In this document: one piece after another, positions 9,842 to 18,768 of the stretch
Layout of the letters: every line of letters begins with the position of its first letter
How positions within the stretch are numbered: the stretch's first letter is position 1
Assembly: GCA_902623305.1 (NCBI GenBank)
Contig: CACNTB010000001.1
Coordinates: 124,001-188,000, forward strand
Length of the DNA stretch: 64,000 nt
Direction: 5' to 3'
From: an uncultured Pelagibacteraceae bacterium
GTDB lineage: Bacteria; Pseudomonadota; Alphaproteobacteria; Pelagibacterales; Pelagibacteraceae
Notes under the pieces: generated by a model
The model's input: only the letters and a program-made list of their open reading frames with translations
Database searches by the model: none
What the model was told of the DNA's origin: nothing
Program-made: the position numbers and the translations under genes

Positions 9842-9983
9842 TAATAAGAACTCTTATAAATTAAATATTTTTTATTTGTAATATTTCTGTACACAAAAAA
9901 TTAAAATAATCCAATATTAGCACTTGTTTTAGATTTCATTCTTTGACAAGCTTTGATTTTTAAAAATAAAGAGAGGGAAAAAA

Positions 9984-11078
9984 ATGAAAAAAATCATTTC
10001 AATGTTATTTGCAGTTGCTATGGTATTTGGATTTATTTCAAATGCTAATGCTGCAAAAACACTAAAATGTCAGACAGTTCTTAACACTAAAGCTGATGAA
10101 GTTAAAATGTTAAAGGACTTTACTGACACAGTTACAACTTTGACAGGCGGATCTCTTAAGTTTGAAATTATGCCTGCTGGAGCTGTAGTTGGGGTAAAAG
10201 AAACTTTAGACGCAGTTGACAAAGGTCTAATTGATTGTGGATTTGCTTGGACGCACTATTGGTCAGGTGATCACCCTGCAGCTATGTTATTTGGTTCGCC
10301 AGTAGCTGGTGGTGGTGTAGGTATTGATAACATCGCATTCTTATCATGGTTTCAGTATGGTGGAGGAAAAGAGCTATACGACAGACTTTGGAAAGAAATG
10401 GGAAGAGATATTAAAGGATTTATGATTCAACCAGTTGGTCCTGAAGCTTTAGGTTGGTTTCCAAAACCAATTAAAGATATGGCTGATTTTAGAAAATATA
10501 AATTCAGAACTCCTCCAGGAATTCCAGGACAAACTTATAAAGACATCGGTATAGCATCTGTTGCTATGGGCGGTGGAGACATTTTACCAGCTTTAGAAGC
10601 AGGAACTATTGATGCTGCTGAATGGTGTTGTCCAAAGCCAGACTTAACGTTTGGTTTCCAAAAAGTATTAAAGCACTACTACTTACAAGGTTTACACCAA
10701 GTAGTCGTAAATGCTGACTTTTATATTACTGGAAAAACATATGAAGCTATGAGTGCCCATGAGAAGAAGTCTATAGAAGTTGCAGCAAATGCATCTCTAG
10801 CGAAATCTCTAAGTTACAGAATCTATGAAAACGGAAAAGCTTTAAAAGAGCTTACAGAAGTTCATGGTGTAAAATTAGAAGACACTCCTTCTGATTACTT
10901 CACAGAATACATGGCAGCTGCTAAGAAAAGTTTGGAAACAAACGCAGCTAAAAATGCATTCTTTGCTGAAGTTTGGGATTCTATGAAAGAATTTGCTGAT
11001 ATTGCAGTTCCTTTCTGGAGTGGTGCTCAAATGTCTAATGCAAAGCTAGGAATGGCTCACGCAGCAACATTAAAGTAA
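9984..11078 (+). CDS. dctP: TRAP transporter substrate-binding protein (DctP family, TakP-like)
   Basis: 364 aa, signal peptide; FRKYKFRTPPGIPGQTYKDIG, GGGDILPALEAGTIDAAEW; followed by DctQ and DctM. Confidence 0.9.
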   Translation: MKKIISMLFAVAMVFGFISNANAAKTLKCQTVLNTKADEVKMLKDFTDTVTTLTGGSLKFEIMPAGAVVGVKETLDAVDKGLIDCGFAWTHYWSGDHPAAMLFGSPVAGGGVGIDNIAFLSWFQYGGGKELYDRLWKEMGRDIKGFMIQPVGPEALGWFPKPIKDMADFRKYKFRTPPGIPGQTYKDIGIASVAMGGGDILPALEAGTIDAAEWCCPKPDLTFGFQKVLKHYYLQGLHQVVVNADFYITGKTYEAMSAHEKKSIEVAANASLAKSLSYRIYENGKALKELTEVHGVKLEDTPSDYFTEYMAAAKKSLETNAAKNAFFAEVWDSMKEFADIAVPFWSGAQMSNAKLGMAHAATLK

Positions 11079-11097
11079 TCATTAAATAATCTTTATG

Positions 11098-11133
11098 TTA
11101 GAGCGGACTATAAAGTCCGCTCTAATTTTTTTT
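11098..11133 (+). terminator. rho-independent terminator/attenuator between dctP and dctQ
   Basis: Perfect 12-bp stem TTAGAGCGGACT / AGTCCGCTCTAA, loop ATAA, followed by 8 T. Confidence 0.9.
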
Positions 11134-11143
11134 ATAAAATTTT

Positions 11144-11758
11144 ATGGCAGACGAACCAGGTAAATTAGATATATCCGATGAAATGATTGCCGAAAGGCGA
11201 GGTGGTTCAGGAAAAATGCCAAGTGATATGCCACCATGGATGGCAAGTTCAATTGTAAATATTGATAAATTTAGTAAATGGGTTGGTAATGTAGTTTGTT
11301 GGATATTAATGCCATTAATTCTTGCAATGACTTACGAGGTCTTTGCAAGAAAACTATTTCATTCTCCAACAATTTGGGCTTATGACATCAGTCGATTTTT
11401 ATATGGTGCACTTTTTATGTTGGGTGCTGGGTATGCACTTTCAAAAGGAGTTCATATTAGAGCAGATTTTTTATATAGAAATTTTAAAACTAAGAATCAA
11501 GGTACTATCGATTTTTGGTTATATATTTTATTTTATTTTCCAGGCTTACTTGTGTTTCTTTATATGACTATTGGATATGTAGGTGAGTCTATCCAAAGAG
11601 GTGAGAGAGGAATGGATACTACTTGGATGCCATATATGTGGCCAATAAAAACTTGTCTATTAATTGGTATAATATTTTTACTAATCCAAGGTATTTCAGA
11701 ATTATTAAAAAGTTATTGGGCTGCTACAAGAGGAAAATGGCCAGGGGAAGATAAATGA
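11144..11758 (+). CDS. dctQ: TRAP transporter small permease
   Basis: 204 aa, four hydrophobic segments; FARKLFHSPTIWAYDISRFLYGALFMLGAGYALSKGVHIRADF. Confidence 0.9.
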   Translation: MADEPGKLDISDEMIAERRGGSGKMPSDMPPWMASSIVNIDKFSKWVGNVVCWILMPLILAMTYEVFARKLFHSPTIWAYDISRFLYGALFMLGAGYALSKGVHIRADFLYRNFKTKNQGTIDFWLYILFYFPGLLVFLYMTIGYVGESIQRGERGMDTTWMPYMWPIKTCLLIGIIFLLIQGISELLKSYWAATRGKWPGEDK

Positions 11759-13089
11759 TAGCAGAATTAATTGATCCAGCCATTTTAGGATTTATTTTAG
11801 TTGGTGTAATGCTTTTTGCAATATTTGTAGGATTTCCCATTTCATTTACTTTGATATTCTTAGGCTTTGTTTTTGGATACTTGGGATTTGGAAAATTAGT
11901 TTTTTATTTAATGACCCTCCAGTTCTCGATGGTTATGACCGAACAAACTCTCGCAGCTGTCCCTCTATTTGTCTTTATGGGAATTATGATGGAACAAGCA
12001 GGATTAATGGAAAGATTATTTTCTTCATTCCAAATGATGTTAGCTAAAGTAAGAGGTTCTTTGTATTATGCTGTTTTATTTGTTTCAGTTATTTTTGCTG
12101 CAGCAACAGGAATTGTTGGTGCATCAGTTACTATTCTTGGAATTATGGCTGCAAAATCAATGAATAGGTCGGGCTATGATGTAAGACTTGCGGCAGGTAC
12201 GATTACTGCCGGAGGAACCTTAGGAATTTTAATACCACCAAGTATTATGCTTGTAGTAATGGGTCCAATAATGGAGATACCTGTAATTGACTTATTTGCT
12301 GCTGCAATTATTCCAGGAATTCTTTTAGCAGGTTTATACGCGGGTTACACAACAATTAGATGTATGATTAATCCTAAGTTAGGACCTGTAATTCCTGAGG
12401 AGATGAGATCAGCAAGTATGAAAGATGTTTGGATTGAGTTTTTTTTAGGTTTAGTTCCTCCTGCGGCTCTAGTTTTTGCTGCGTTAGGAAGTATTTTATT
12501 TGGTTTTGCAACTCCGACAGAAGCTGCTGGTTGCGGTGCAATGGGTGCATTGTTACTTTCATTAGCATATAAAAAATTAACTTTATCAAAACTTCAAGAA
12601 GCACTTGTTAAAACTTTAGAAATTACTGCTTTGATAATGGTTTTAGTTGCTGCTTCAAACTTCTTTGGGGCTGTTTTTGCAAGGTTAGGAACACCTACTT
12701 TGTTAACAGAATTTTTATTAGGTTTAGAGATGAACAAATATTTTATTCTAGCAATTGTAATGGTAGCTATATTTTTACTAGGCTGGCCATTAGAGTGGGT
12801 ACCAATTGTGATGATTATTGTACCAATAATTTTACCTTTGGTTGAAGCATTAGGTTTTAATTTAACTTGGTTTGCAATCCTGGTTGCTGTCAATCTCCAG
12901 ACCGCCTGGCTATCTCCACCCGTGGCATTATCAGCATATTTTTTAAAAGGTGTAGTTCCAGAGTGGGATTTAAAAGATATTTATTATGGAATGATGCAAT
13001 TTATGGTTCTACAAGTAATAGGTTTAATTTTAATAATTATATTTCCTCAAATTGCCCTTTGGTTACCAACTCTCTTATATGGACAGTAG
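11755..13089 (+). CDS. dctM: TRAP transporter large permease
   Basis: 444 aa; VPLFVFMGIMMEQAGL, GTLGILIPPSIMLVVMG, FATPTEAAGCGAMGAL. Confidence 0.95.
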   Translation: MIAELIDPAILGFILVGVMLFAIFVGFPISFTLIFLGFVFGYLGFGKLVFYLMTLQFSMVMTEQTLAAVPLFVFMGIMMEQAGLMERLFSSFQMMLAKVRGSLYYAVLFVSVIFAAATGIVGASVTILGIMAAKSMNRSGYDVRLAAGTITAGGTLGILIPPSIMLVVMGPIMEIPVIDLFAAAIIPGILLAGLYAGYTTIRCMINPKLGPVIPEEMRSASMKDVWIEFFLGLVPPAALVFAALGSILFGFATPTEAAGCGAMGALLLSLAYKKLTLSKLQEALVKTLEITALIMVLVAASNFFGAVFARLGTPTLLTEFLLGLEMNKYFILAIVMVAIFLLGWPLEWVPIVMIIVPIILPLVEALGFNLTWFAILVAVNLQTAWLSPPVALSAYFLKGVVPEWDLKDIYYGMMQFMVLQVIGLILIIIFPQIALWLPTLLYGQ

Positions 13090-13114
13090 AATTTATTAGT
13101 TTAAAATAAATTCA

Positions 13115-14572
13115 GTGAATCAGCCAAAAGTAAAATATTCTCTTTCTAATTGGGACTTAGTAACAGTTAATCCAAATTATAAAACTTGGAATTGGAAGGA
13201 TTTATTTTGTTTTTGGGGTGTTAATGTACAAAGTATAATTGGTTTTTCTTTAATATCCTCTCTCTACTTAATTTATAGTTTAAATGTATTTGTCGTTTTT
13301 TTCGGAATAATATTAGGATCTTTTTTTGTTTATTTGTTTTCAAATATTATTGGAAAACCTTCTCAAAAATTTGGTTTACCATTTGCAGTATTGTTAAGAT
13401 CTTCATTAGGATTTAATGGTGCTAAATTTTTTGGATTAATCAGAAGTTTTGTTGGAATATTTTTATTTGGAATTCAAACTTATTTTTTGTCTAAAATTTT
13501 AGTTTATTTAATTAGAATAGTAATTTTTTCTATAGATAATTCATTATTACAGCAGGAAATATTTATTTTTTATTATTTTGGTATGAATATTATTGATTGG
13601 TCTGCAATAGTTATAACAATTATTTTACAGACTTTGTTTTTTACTATTGGAATGCAGCATAATAAGAAAATAATTAATTTCTCTGCTATAACAGTCTACA
13701 CAGGCATGGTTATTTTTTTCTTTGCTGTTTTATTAAGTGATGTAAAAATAACTATTGAAGCTTTTTCAAATATATTTAACCTTAATAATTTTTTAGATAT
13801 AAATAATTTAGCTCCTCTGATTACAGTTGCTGGAACAATATTTGCTTATTTTTCAATTTTAATAATTAGTTTTGGAGATTATTCTAGGTATGTAAAAAAT
13901 GAGCAAGAATTAAAAAAAGGAAACTTAAGTTTAATTTTGAATTTAATTATTTTTTCTTTTTTTTCAGTATTCATAGTTATAGGTTCTGATGTTTTTCTTA
14001 ATCAAAAATTTTCGGATATGGAAAGAATTTTTACTAATCCAACAGATATAGTTGGAAAGTTTAACAATATACAAATAACAATAGTTGTACTATTTTTTAT
14101 CATAATTGCCTCAGCTTCTACAAACTTAGTTGCTAATTATATACCATCACAATATTCTTTAATAAATTTCGCACCTTCTTTACTAAGCTTAAAAAGTGTA
14201 AGTTATTTAATTTCATTTTTAGGATTATTGATTGCGATATTCTGGCTAACTGTATTAAGCCAAATAGGAATTTTATCCTTTGTTGATACCTTTGGTGCTT
14301 TTTTTGGTCCTTTATTTGGAGTGATGGCTGCTGATTATTATTTAATTAAAAATCAAGAATTAAGTAATAAAGATCTATATTCTTTAGACAAAGATAGTGC
14401 TTATTATTATTCAGGTGGTTGGCATATAAAAGGTGTTTATTCTTTAATATTAGGATTTATTTTTTCAGCTTCTACAATTTGGAACACTAATTTAATGTTT
14501 TTACAATCTTATGCTTGGATAATAGGTGCATTTGTTGCCTGGATAACATACTACTTGTTAGCAAAAAAATAA
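13115..14572 (+). CDS. NCS1 family nucleobase/cation symporter-like permease (GTG start)
   Basis: 485 aa polytopic; NWDLVTVNPNYKTWNWKDLFCFWGVNVQSIIGFSL, SFGDYSRYVKN, FGVMAADYYLI. Confidence 0.8.
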   Translation: MNQPKVKYSLSNWDLVTVNPNYKTWNWKDLFCFWGVNVQSIIGFSLISSLYLIYSLNVFVVFFGIILGSFFVYLFSNIIGKPSQKFGLPFAVLLRSSLGFNGAKFFGLIRSFVGIFLFGIQTYFLSKILVYLIRIVIFSIDNSLLQQEIFIFYYFGMNIIDWSAIVITIILQTLFFTIGMQHNKKIINFSAITVYTGMVIFFFAVLLSDVKITIEAFSNIFNLNNFLDINNLAPLITVAGTIFAYFSILIISFGDYSRYVKNEQELKKGNLSLILNLIIFSFFSVFIVIGSDVFLNQKFSDMERIFTNPTDIVGKFNNIQITIVVLFFIIIASASTNLVANYIPSQYSLINFAPSLLSLKSVSYLISFLGLLIAIFWLTVLSQIGILSFVDTFGAFFGPLFGVMAADYYLIKNQELSNKDLYSLDKDSAYYYSGGWHIKGVYSLILGFIFSASTIWNTNLMFLQSYAWIIGAFVAWITYYLLAKK

Positions 14573-14577
14573 TTTTA

Positions 14578-15324
14578 ATGCACATATTTGATTTTAAAAA
14601 TAGAACGGCAGTAGTTACTGGTGGAGCCCAGGGGTTTGGTTTAGATGTTGCAAAAAGATTTTTAGAATCTGGCGCTAAAGTATTTATATGGGATATCGAT
14701 GAAAAGCTTCTTAAATCAGCAGTTGATGAGGTTAATAACCCTAATTTATTTTATAGTGTTGTTGATATTTCGAATTTTCAAGATGTAGAAAAAAATGTTG
14801 CAGATATAACCACAAAGTCAAATATTGATATTTTAATAAATAATGCTGGGATAACAGGTCCCACAGGTCCTTTATGGGAATATGATGTTGATATGTGGAA
14901 TAAAATTGTTCAGATAAATTTAATCGGTACCTTTAACTGTTGTCGAGCAATAGTTCCAAATATGATTAAAAACAATTATGGTAGAATTGTTAATGTAGCT
15001 TCTGTTGCTGGAAAAGATGGAAATGCTAATGCAAGCGCATATAGCTCCGGAAAAGCTGGAGTAATTGGATTAACTAAAGCTTTAGGTAAAGAATTGGCTG
15101 ACAAAGACATAGCTGTAAATGCTGTTACTCCAGCTGGTGCTAAAACTAGAATTTTAGATCAAATGAGTAAAGAGCACGTACAAAGGATGCTATCAAAGGT
15201 TCCAAGAGGGAGATTTCTTGAAATTTATGAGTTTACATCATTAGTTTGCTGGCTTTCTTCAGAAGAGAATACTTTTTCTACAGCTGCGGTATTCGATATT
15301 AGTGGTGGTAGATCAACATATTAG
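14578..15324 (+). CDS. SDR family oxidoreductase (FabG-like)
   Basis: AVVTGGAQGFGLDVAKRF, NNAGITGPTGPLWEYD, YSSGKAGVIGLTKALG; ATG at 14578 preferred over the ORF-track start 14515, which lies inside the NCS1 gene. Confidence 0.9.
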   Translation: MHIFDFKNRTAVVTGGAQGFGLDVAKRFLESGAKVFIWDIDEKLLKSAVDEVNNPNLFYSVVDISNFQDVEKNVADITTKSNIDILINNAGITGPTGPLWEYDVDMWNKIVQINLIGTFNCCRAIVPNMIKNNYGRIVNVASVAGKDGNANASAYSSGKAGVIGLTKALGKELADKDIAVNAVTPAGAKTRILDQMSKEHVQRMLSKVPRGRFLEIYEFTSLVCWLSSEENTFSTAAVFDISGGRSTY

Positions 15325-15449
15325 TCTCTAGGATTAGAAACTATTTTTACATCTTTATTTTGATTTTTAATAGTATTTTTAACCATAACTGGTGCTGTAA
15401 TCATTATTGACCAATATATAAGAAGTATAAACACAGAAATTATTTTCAT
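15321..15449 (-). CDS. possible small membrane protein (42 aa)
   Basis: Open frame MKIISVFILLIYWSIMITAPVMVKNTIKNQNKDVKIVSNPRD*; hydrophobic N-terminus; fills the gap; absent from the ORF track. Confidence 0.35.
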   Translation of the reverse strand: MKIISVFILLIYWSIMITAPVMVKNTIKNQNKDVKIVSNPRD

Positions 15450-15538
15450 ATTACTCAATTAACAATTAATTTTGAATTTAGAATGTTGAAATTGTGACTG
15501 AATATTGAATTTATATAAAATCTATCTATAAGAAGAAC

Positions 15539-16189
15539 ATGTTAAAAATTTTTTATATTTTTATTACATCTTTAATCTTTCTTAGTTTTGCATATGCAGA
15601 AAATGTTAAAGTTTTCGAATTTACTGAAAAAGAATTGTCAGAACTTAAGATACGTAAAGTAAGAGGAGCAGATAATAATACTTCTTATACGATTGGATCA
15701 AATGAGAATGGTAATTTTTTAAAAGCAGTAGCTGATAATGCTGCTTCAGGCCTTGGAAAAGAGATAAAAATTGACCTAAATAAAACGCCTTTTATCAATA
15801 TTACATGGAAAATTGAGAAGGACCTTCATGGGATTAAAGAAAATACAAAAAAAGGACATGATTATGCTGCCCGTGTTTTTGTAATTAAAAAAACTGGAGC
15901 TACACCTTTGTCAAATAGAGCAATTAATTACGTTTTTTCAAGCAATAGCAAAGTTGGTGAAAATAGACCCAGTCCATATACAAAAAAATCAATAGACAAT
16001 GTATTAGCAACTACTAAGGACAACCTAAATAAATGGGTAACAGTAAAGGCTAATGTTAAAGAAGATTTTAAAAAATTTCACGATTTAGATGTGAATGAAT
16101 TAGATGGTTTAGCTATAATGGCTGATACTGATAATTCAAAAATGAAATCAATTTCTTTTTTTCAAAATATTTACTTTTCAGCCAAGTAA
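15539..16189 (+). CDS. DUF3047 domain-containing secreted protein
   Basis: 216 aa, signal peptide; ITWKIEKDLHG...YAARVFVIKKTG...LDGLAIMADTDNSKMKSISFFQNIYF. Confidence 0.7.
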   Translation: MLKIFYIFITSLIFLSFAYAENVKVFEFTEKELSELKIRKVRGADNNTSYTIGSNENGNFLKAVADNAASGLGKEIKIDLNKTPFINITWKIEKDLHGIKENTKKGHDYAARVFVIKKTGATPLSNRAINYVFSSNSKVGENRPSPYTKKSIDNVLATTKDNLNKWVTVKANVKEDFKKFHDLDVNELDGLAIMADTDNSKMKSISFFQNIYFSAK

Positions 16190-16193
16190 TTAA

Positions 16194-16607
16194 ATGAGAA
16201 AAAGCTTTAATCATAAAATCAAAGTTTATTACGAGGATACTGATGCTGGAGGAGTTGTTTATTACGCTAATTATTTGAAGTTTCTTGAGAGAGCAAGATC
16301 TGAAGCATTATCAGAAATTGAATTAAGTAATTTGATAATTAAAAAGGATTATGGTGCATTAATTGTTGTTAAATCATGTAATATAGATTTTAATAAATCA
16401 GCACATCTTGAAGATCAATTAGAGATTAATTCATTTGTAACTTCTTTTAGCAAAACATCTTTTACAATGAGTCAGTCTATTTATCGAAATAAAGATATTA
16501 TTGTAAAATCAAAGGTTCATTTAGTTTTTGTTAATGAAAAAAGCAAACCAATAAAAATTCCAGAAAATATTTTAAAAAGCCTCAAACCTTTTTTATCTAT
16601 CAATTAA
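16194..16607 (+). CDS. ybgC: YbgC/FadM-type acyl-CoA thioesterase
   Basis: 137 aa hot-dog fold; VYYEDTDAGGVVYYANYLKFLERARSEAL. Confidence 0.9.
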   Translation: MRKSFNHKIKVYYEDTDAGGVVYYANYLKFLERARSEALSEIELSNLIIKKDYGALIVVKSCNIDFNKSAHLEDQLEINSFVTSFSKTSFTMSQSIYRNKDIIVKSKVHLVFVNEKSKPIKIPENILKSLKPFLSIN

Positions 16608-17284
16608 ATTTTTGATAATTTTTTTGCTTTAACCAATAAACTAATCATCATTTTTTCTGATAATAATTTTGTATTAACGTTTCTTGGGCTTGGATGATAA
16701 CTTGGAATAATTATTATATCTTTTGGCAAATTTTGTATAGAGCCATGCTTAAAATTAAATTTTTTATCAATTTTGAATTTGTTTTTAAAAATTTTAATAC
16801 AATTATCAAAAGCTACTTTGCCCAGTGTAACAATGACCCTTAATTTACTAAGGAAAAGTATTTCTTCATTAAAATAATTTGAGCAATTTATTAATTCATT
16901 ACTAAGTGGTTTATCTTCAGGAGGAACGCACTTAAGAAAATTAGTAATATAAGTTGATTTTAATTTAAGATTGTCGTTTAAATTTTTAGAAAAAGGATGA
17001 TTAGAAATACCCGCTTCATATAAACATTTAAATAAAAAATCTCCTGATTTGTCACCTGTAAATGCACGACCAGTTCTGGTACCTCCGTGTGCAGCTGGGG
17101 CTAACCCTATAATCGCCATCTTTGAATTTAAATTTCCAAATCCTGGAACTGGCTTACCCCAATATATTTCATTTATATTTTGTTTTCTTTTTGTGATGCT
17201 TACTTTTTTAATATGTTCTACTAATCTTGGACACTTTTTACAGTTTATTATTGTTTTGTTTAAGTGGTCTAATCTAATATCCAT
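16604..17284 (-). CDS. type-5 (UDGb) uracil-DNA glycosylase
   Basis: 226 aa; GLAPAAHGGTRTGRAFTGDKSGDFL and IIPSYHPSPRNVNT. Confidence 0.85.
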   Translation of the reverse strand: MDIRLDHLNKTIINCKKCPRLVEHIKKVSITKRKQNINEIYWGKPVPGFGNLNSKMAIIGLAPAAHGGTRTGRAFTGDKSGDFLFKCLYEAGISNHPFSKNLNDNLKLKSTYITNFLKCVPPEDKPLSNELINCSNYFNEEILFLSKLRVIVTLGKVAFDNCIKIFKNKFKIDKKFNFKHGSIQNLPKDIIIIPSYHPSPRNVNTKLLSEKMMISLLVKAKKLSKI

Positions 17285-17286
17285 AT

Positions 17287-17844
17287 ATGAAATTTTTTAA
17301 AATTATATTTATTACTTTTATATTTTTAACATGCGGTGTCAAAGCAGATTTAAATCAAAATTTAATAAAAGAGTTTCAACAGGGTGGAAAATTAATATTT
17401 ATTAGACATGCTTATGCACCTGGAAGTGGTGATCCAAAAAATTTCAATTTAAACGATTGTTCTACTCAAAGAAACTTAAATGATAGTGGGAGAGAGCAAT
17501 CAAAAAATATAGGAAATTTTTTTTCTAGACATAATATTAAAATAAATAAGGTTTATTCAAGTGAGTGGTGCAGATGTAAAGAAACAGCCTTTATTGCTTT
17601 TAAAAGATTTGAAACAAAAAAATTTTTAAATTCTTTTTATAGCCCTCAATTTGCAAAAAATAAAAAAAAACAAGTTAAAGAATTCCAAGAATTTATAAAT
17701 AATTGGGATAAAAAAGAAAACTTAATATTTGTAACTCATTATGTGTTTATTTCTGAAATACTAAATTATGCACCATCCTCTGGAGAAATAATAATAGCAG
17801 ATAAGTACTTTAATATTGTTAATACTTTAGAAATTGAATATTAA
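17287..17844 (+). CDS. histidine phosphatase family protein (secreted)
   Basis: 185 aa; LIFIRHAYAPGSGDP, VYSSEWCRCKETA, FVTHYV. Confidence 0.8.
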   Translation: MKFFKIIFITFIFLTCGVKADLNQNLIKEFQQGGKLIFIRHAYAPGSGDPKNFNLNDCSTQRNLNDSGREQSKNIGNFFSRHNIKINKVYSSEWCRCKETAFIAFKRFETKKFLNSFYSPQFAKNKKKQVKEFQEFINNWDKKENLIFVTHYVFISEILNYAPSSGEIIIADKYFNIVNTLEIEY

Positions 17845-17855
17845 ACTTAAGTATA

Positions 17856-17993
17856 ATGTCTTCTAAAAGAGCTATGCGTCAAGCACAAAAACAAGCTTAT
17901 GCAAAGCATAGATCAAATATTACAAATAGTAGATTCGAATTAAAAAAAGAATTTTTAAATAAAAGTAAGGTCAAAAAAAAAAATAAAAATTAG
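17856..17993 (+). CDS. possible small basic protein (45 aa)
   Basis: MSSKRAMRQAQKQAYAKHRSNITNSRFELKKEFLNKSKVKKKNKN*; fills an otherwise empty gap; absent from the ORF track. Confidence 0.35.
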   Translation: MSSKRAMRQAQKQAYAKHRSNITNSRFELKKEFLNKSKVKKKNKN

Positions 17994-18412
17994 CTTTGTC
18001 TATCAAATTTTTCTATTTTTTTACAAGTTGAAACTTTTGATATACTTTCAATATCATTCAATACTGCTTTAATAAATATTTCTTTTTTATTTTTCTCAAA
18101 TAAGATTTGAGTGTAAAATTGAGGGTAACCGTGTTTTAAAGTTAATATTTTTCCATTTTCTTGATAAATATTTCTGACATATGAATTAGATTTTTTAACA
18201 CTTAAATCTGTAATTTTATATTTTTGATAAGTTTTTTCGTTATAAACATAATTTCTTGTCATGATTAATTCGTTAAGATTTAAAATATACTCGTTTTTTA
18301 AAAAACCATCTTCTTTATGATCACATTTGCTAAGCACTATTATCTCAGCATTTAATTTCAAGGTTGAAAAAAAGAAAAATAAAAAAAAAACTAATAAACT
18401 ATTTTTTTTCAT
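17990..18412 (-). CDS. hypothetical secreted protein
   Basis: 140 aa; signal peptide KKNSLLVFFLFFFFSTLKLNA. Confidence 0.55.
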   Translation of the reverse strand: MKKNSLLVFFLFFFFSTLKLNAEIIVLSKCDHKEDGFLKNEYILNLNELIMTRNYVYNEKTYQKYKITDLSVKKSNSYVRNIYQENGKILTLKHGYPQFYTQILFEKNKKEIFIKAVLNDIESISKVSTCKKIEKFDRQS

Positions 18413-18572
18413 TTCTATCTGCGAAAAATAAAGCGATAATAAAAATTACTGTCCAGGCAAATACAGAAAGTGTTTTGAAAGGAGTTGTTTCAGCTCCCCA
18501 AACATCAAAAAACAAAGCACCTATAATTATACCTGTAGCATAGATAATACTTATTATTTTGACTTTATTCAT
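18399..18572 (-). CDS. possible small membrane protein (57 aa)
   Basis: MNKVKIISIIYATGIIIGALFFDVWGAETTPFKTLSVFAWTVIFIIALFFADRNEKK*; two hydrophobic helices; overlaps the next gene start by 14 bp; absent from the ORF track. Confidence 0.5.
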   Translation of the reverse strand: MNKVKIISIIYATGIIIGALFFDVWGAETTPFKTLSVFAWTVIFIIALFFADRNEKK

Positions 18573-18673
18573 AAAATTAAAATTAATATAAAAATTGAAT
18601 GATAAATAGTTATTTTTTTAACAATTGTCATTGGACAAATAGTTTCAATAATATATAAACCCTCATAATTTGT

Positions 18674-18758
18674 GGGGCGATGGCGGAATTGGTAGACGCG
18701 TTGGTCTTAGGAACCAATATGGCAACATGTGAAGGTTCGAGTCCTTTTCGCCCTACCA
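18674..18758 (+). tRNA. tRNA-Leu(TAG)
   Basis: Cloverleaf: GGGGCGA...TCGCCCT acceptor, anticodon loop CTTAGGA, long variable arm, GGTTCGAGTCC T-arm, encoded CCA. Confidence 0.95.
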
Positions 18759-18768
18759 TTAAAATATT

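Noticed and set aside
11343-11567. 74-aa ORF in another frame inside dctQ
   Set aside because: Overlaps a coherent TRAP small permease; no initiation context or homology-like motif.
12374-13109. Several ORFs on both strands within dctM (12374-12604, 12594-12893, 12867-13109)
   Set aside because: All overlap the strong DctM frame and have low-complexity translations.
18620-18673. TTGTCATTGGACAA imperfect palindrome upstream of tRNA-Leu
   Set aside because: Short and imperfect; it may just overlap the -35 region of the tRNA promoter.
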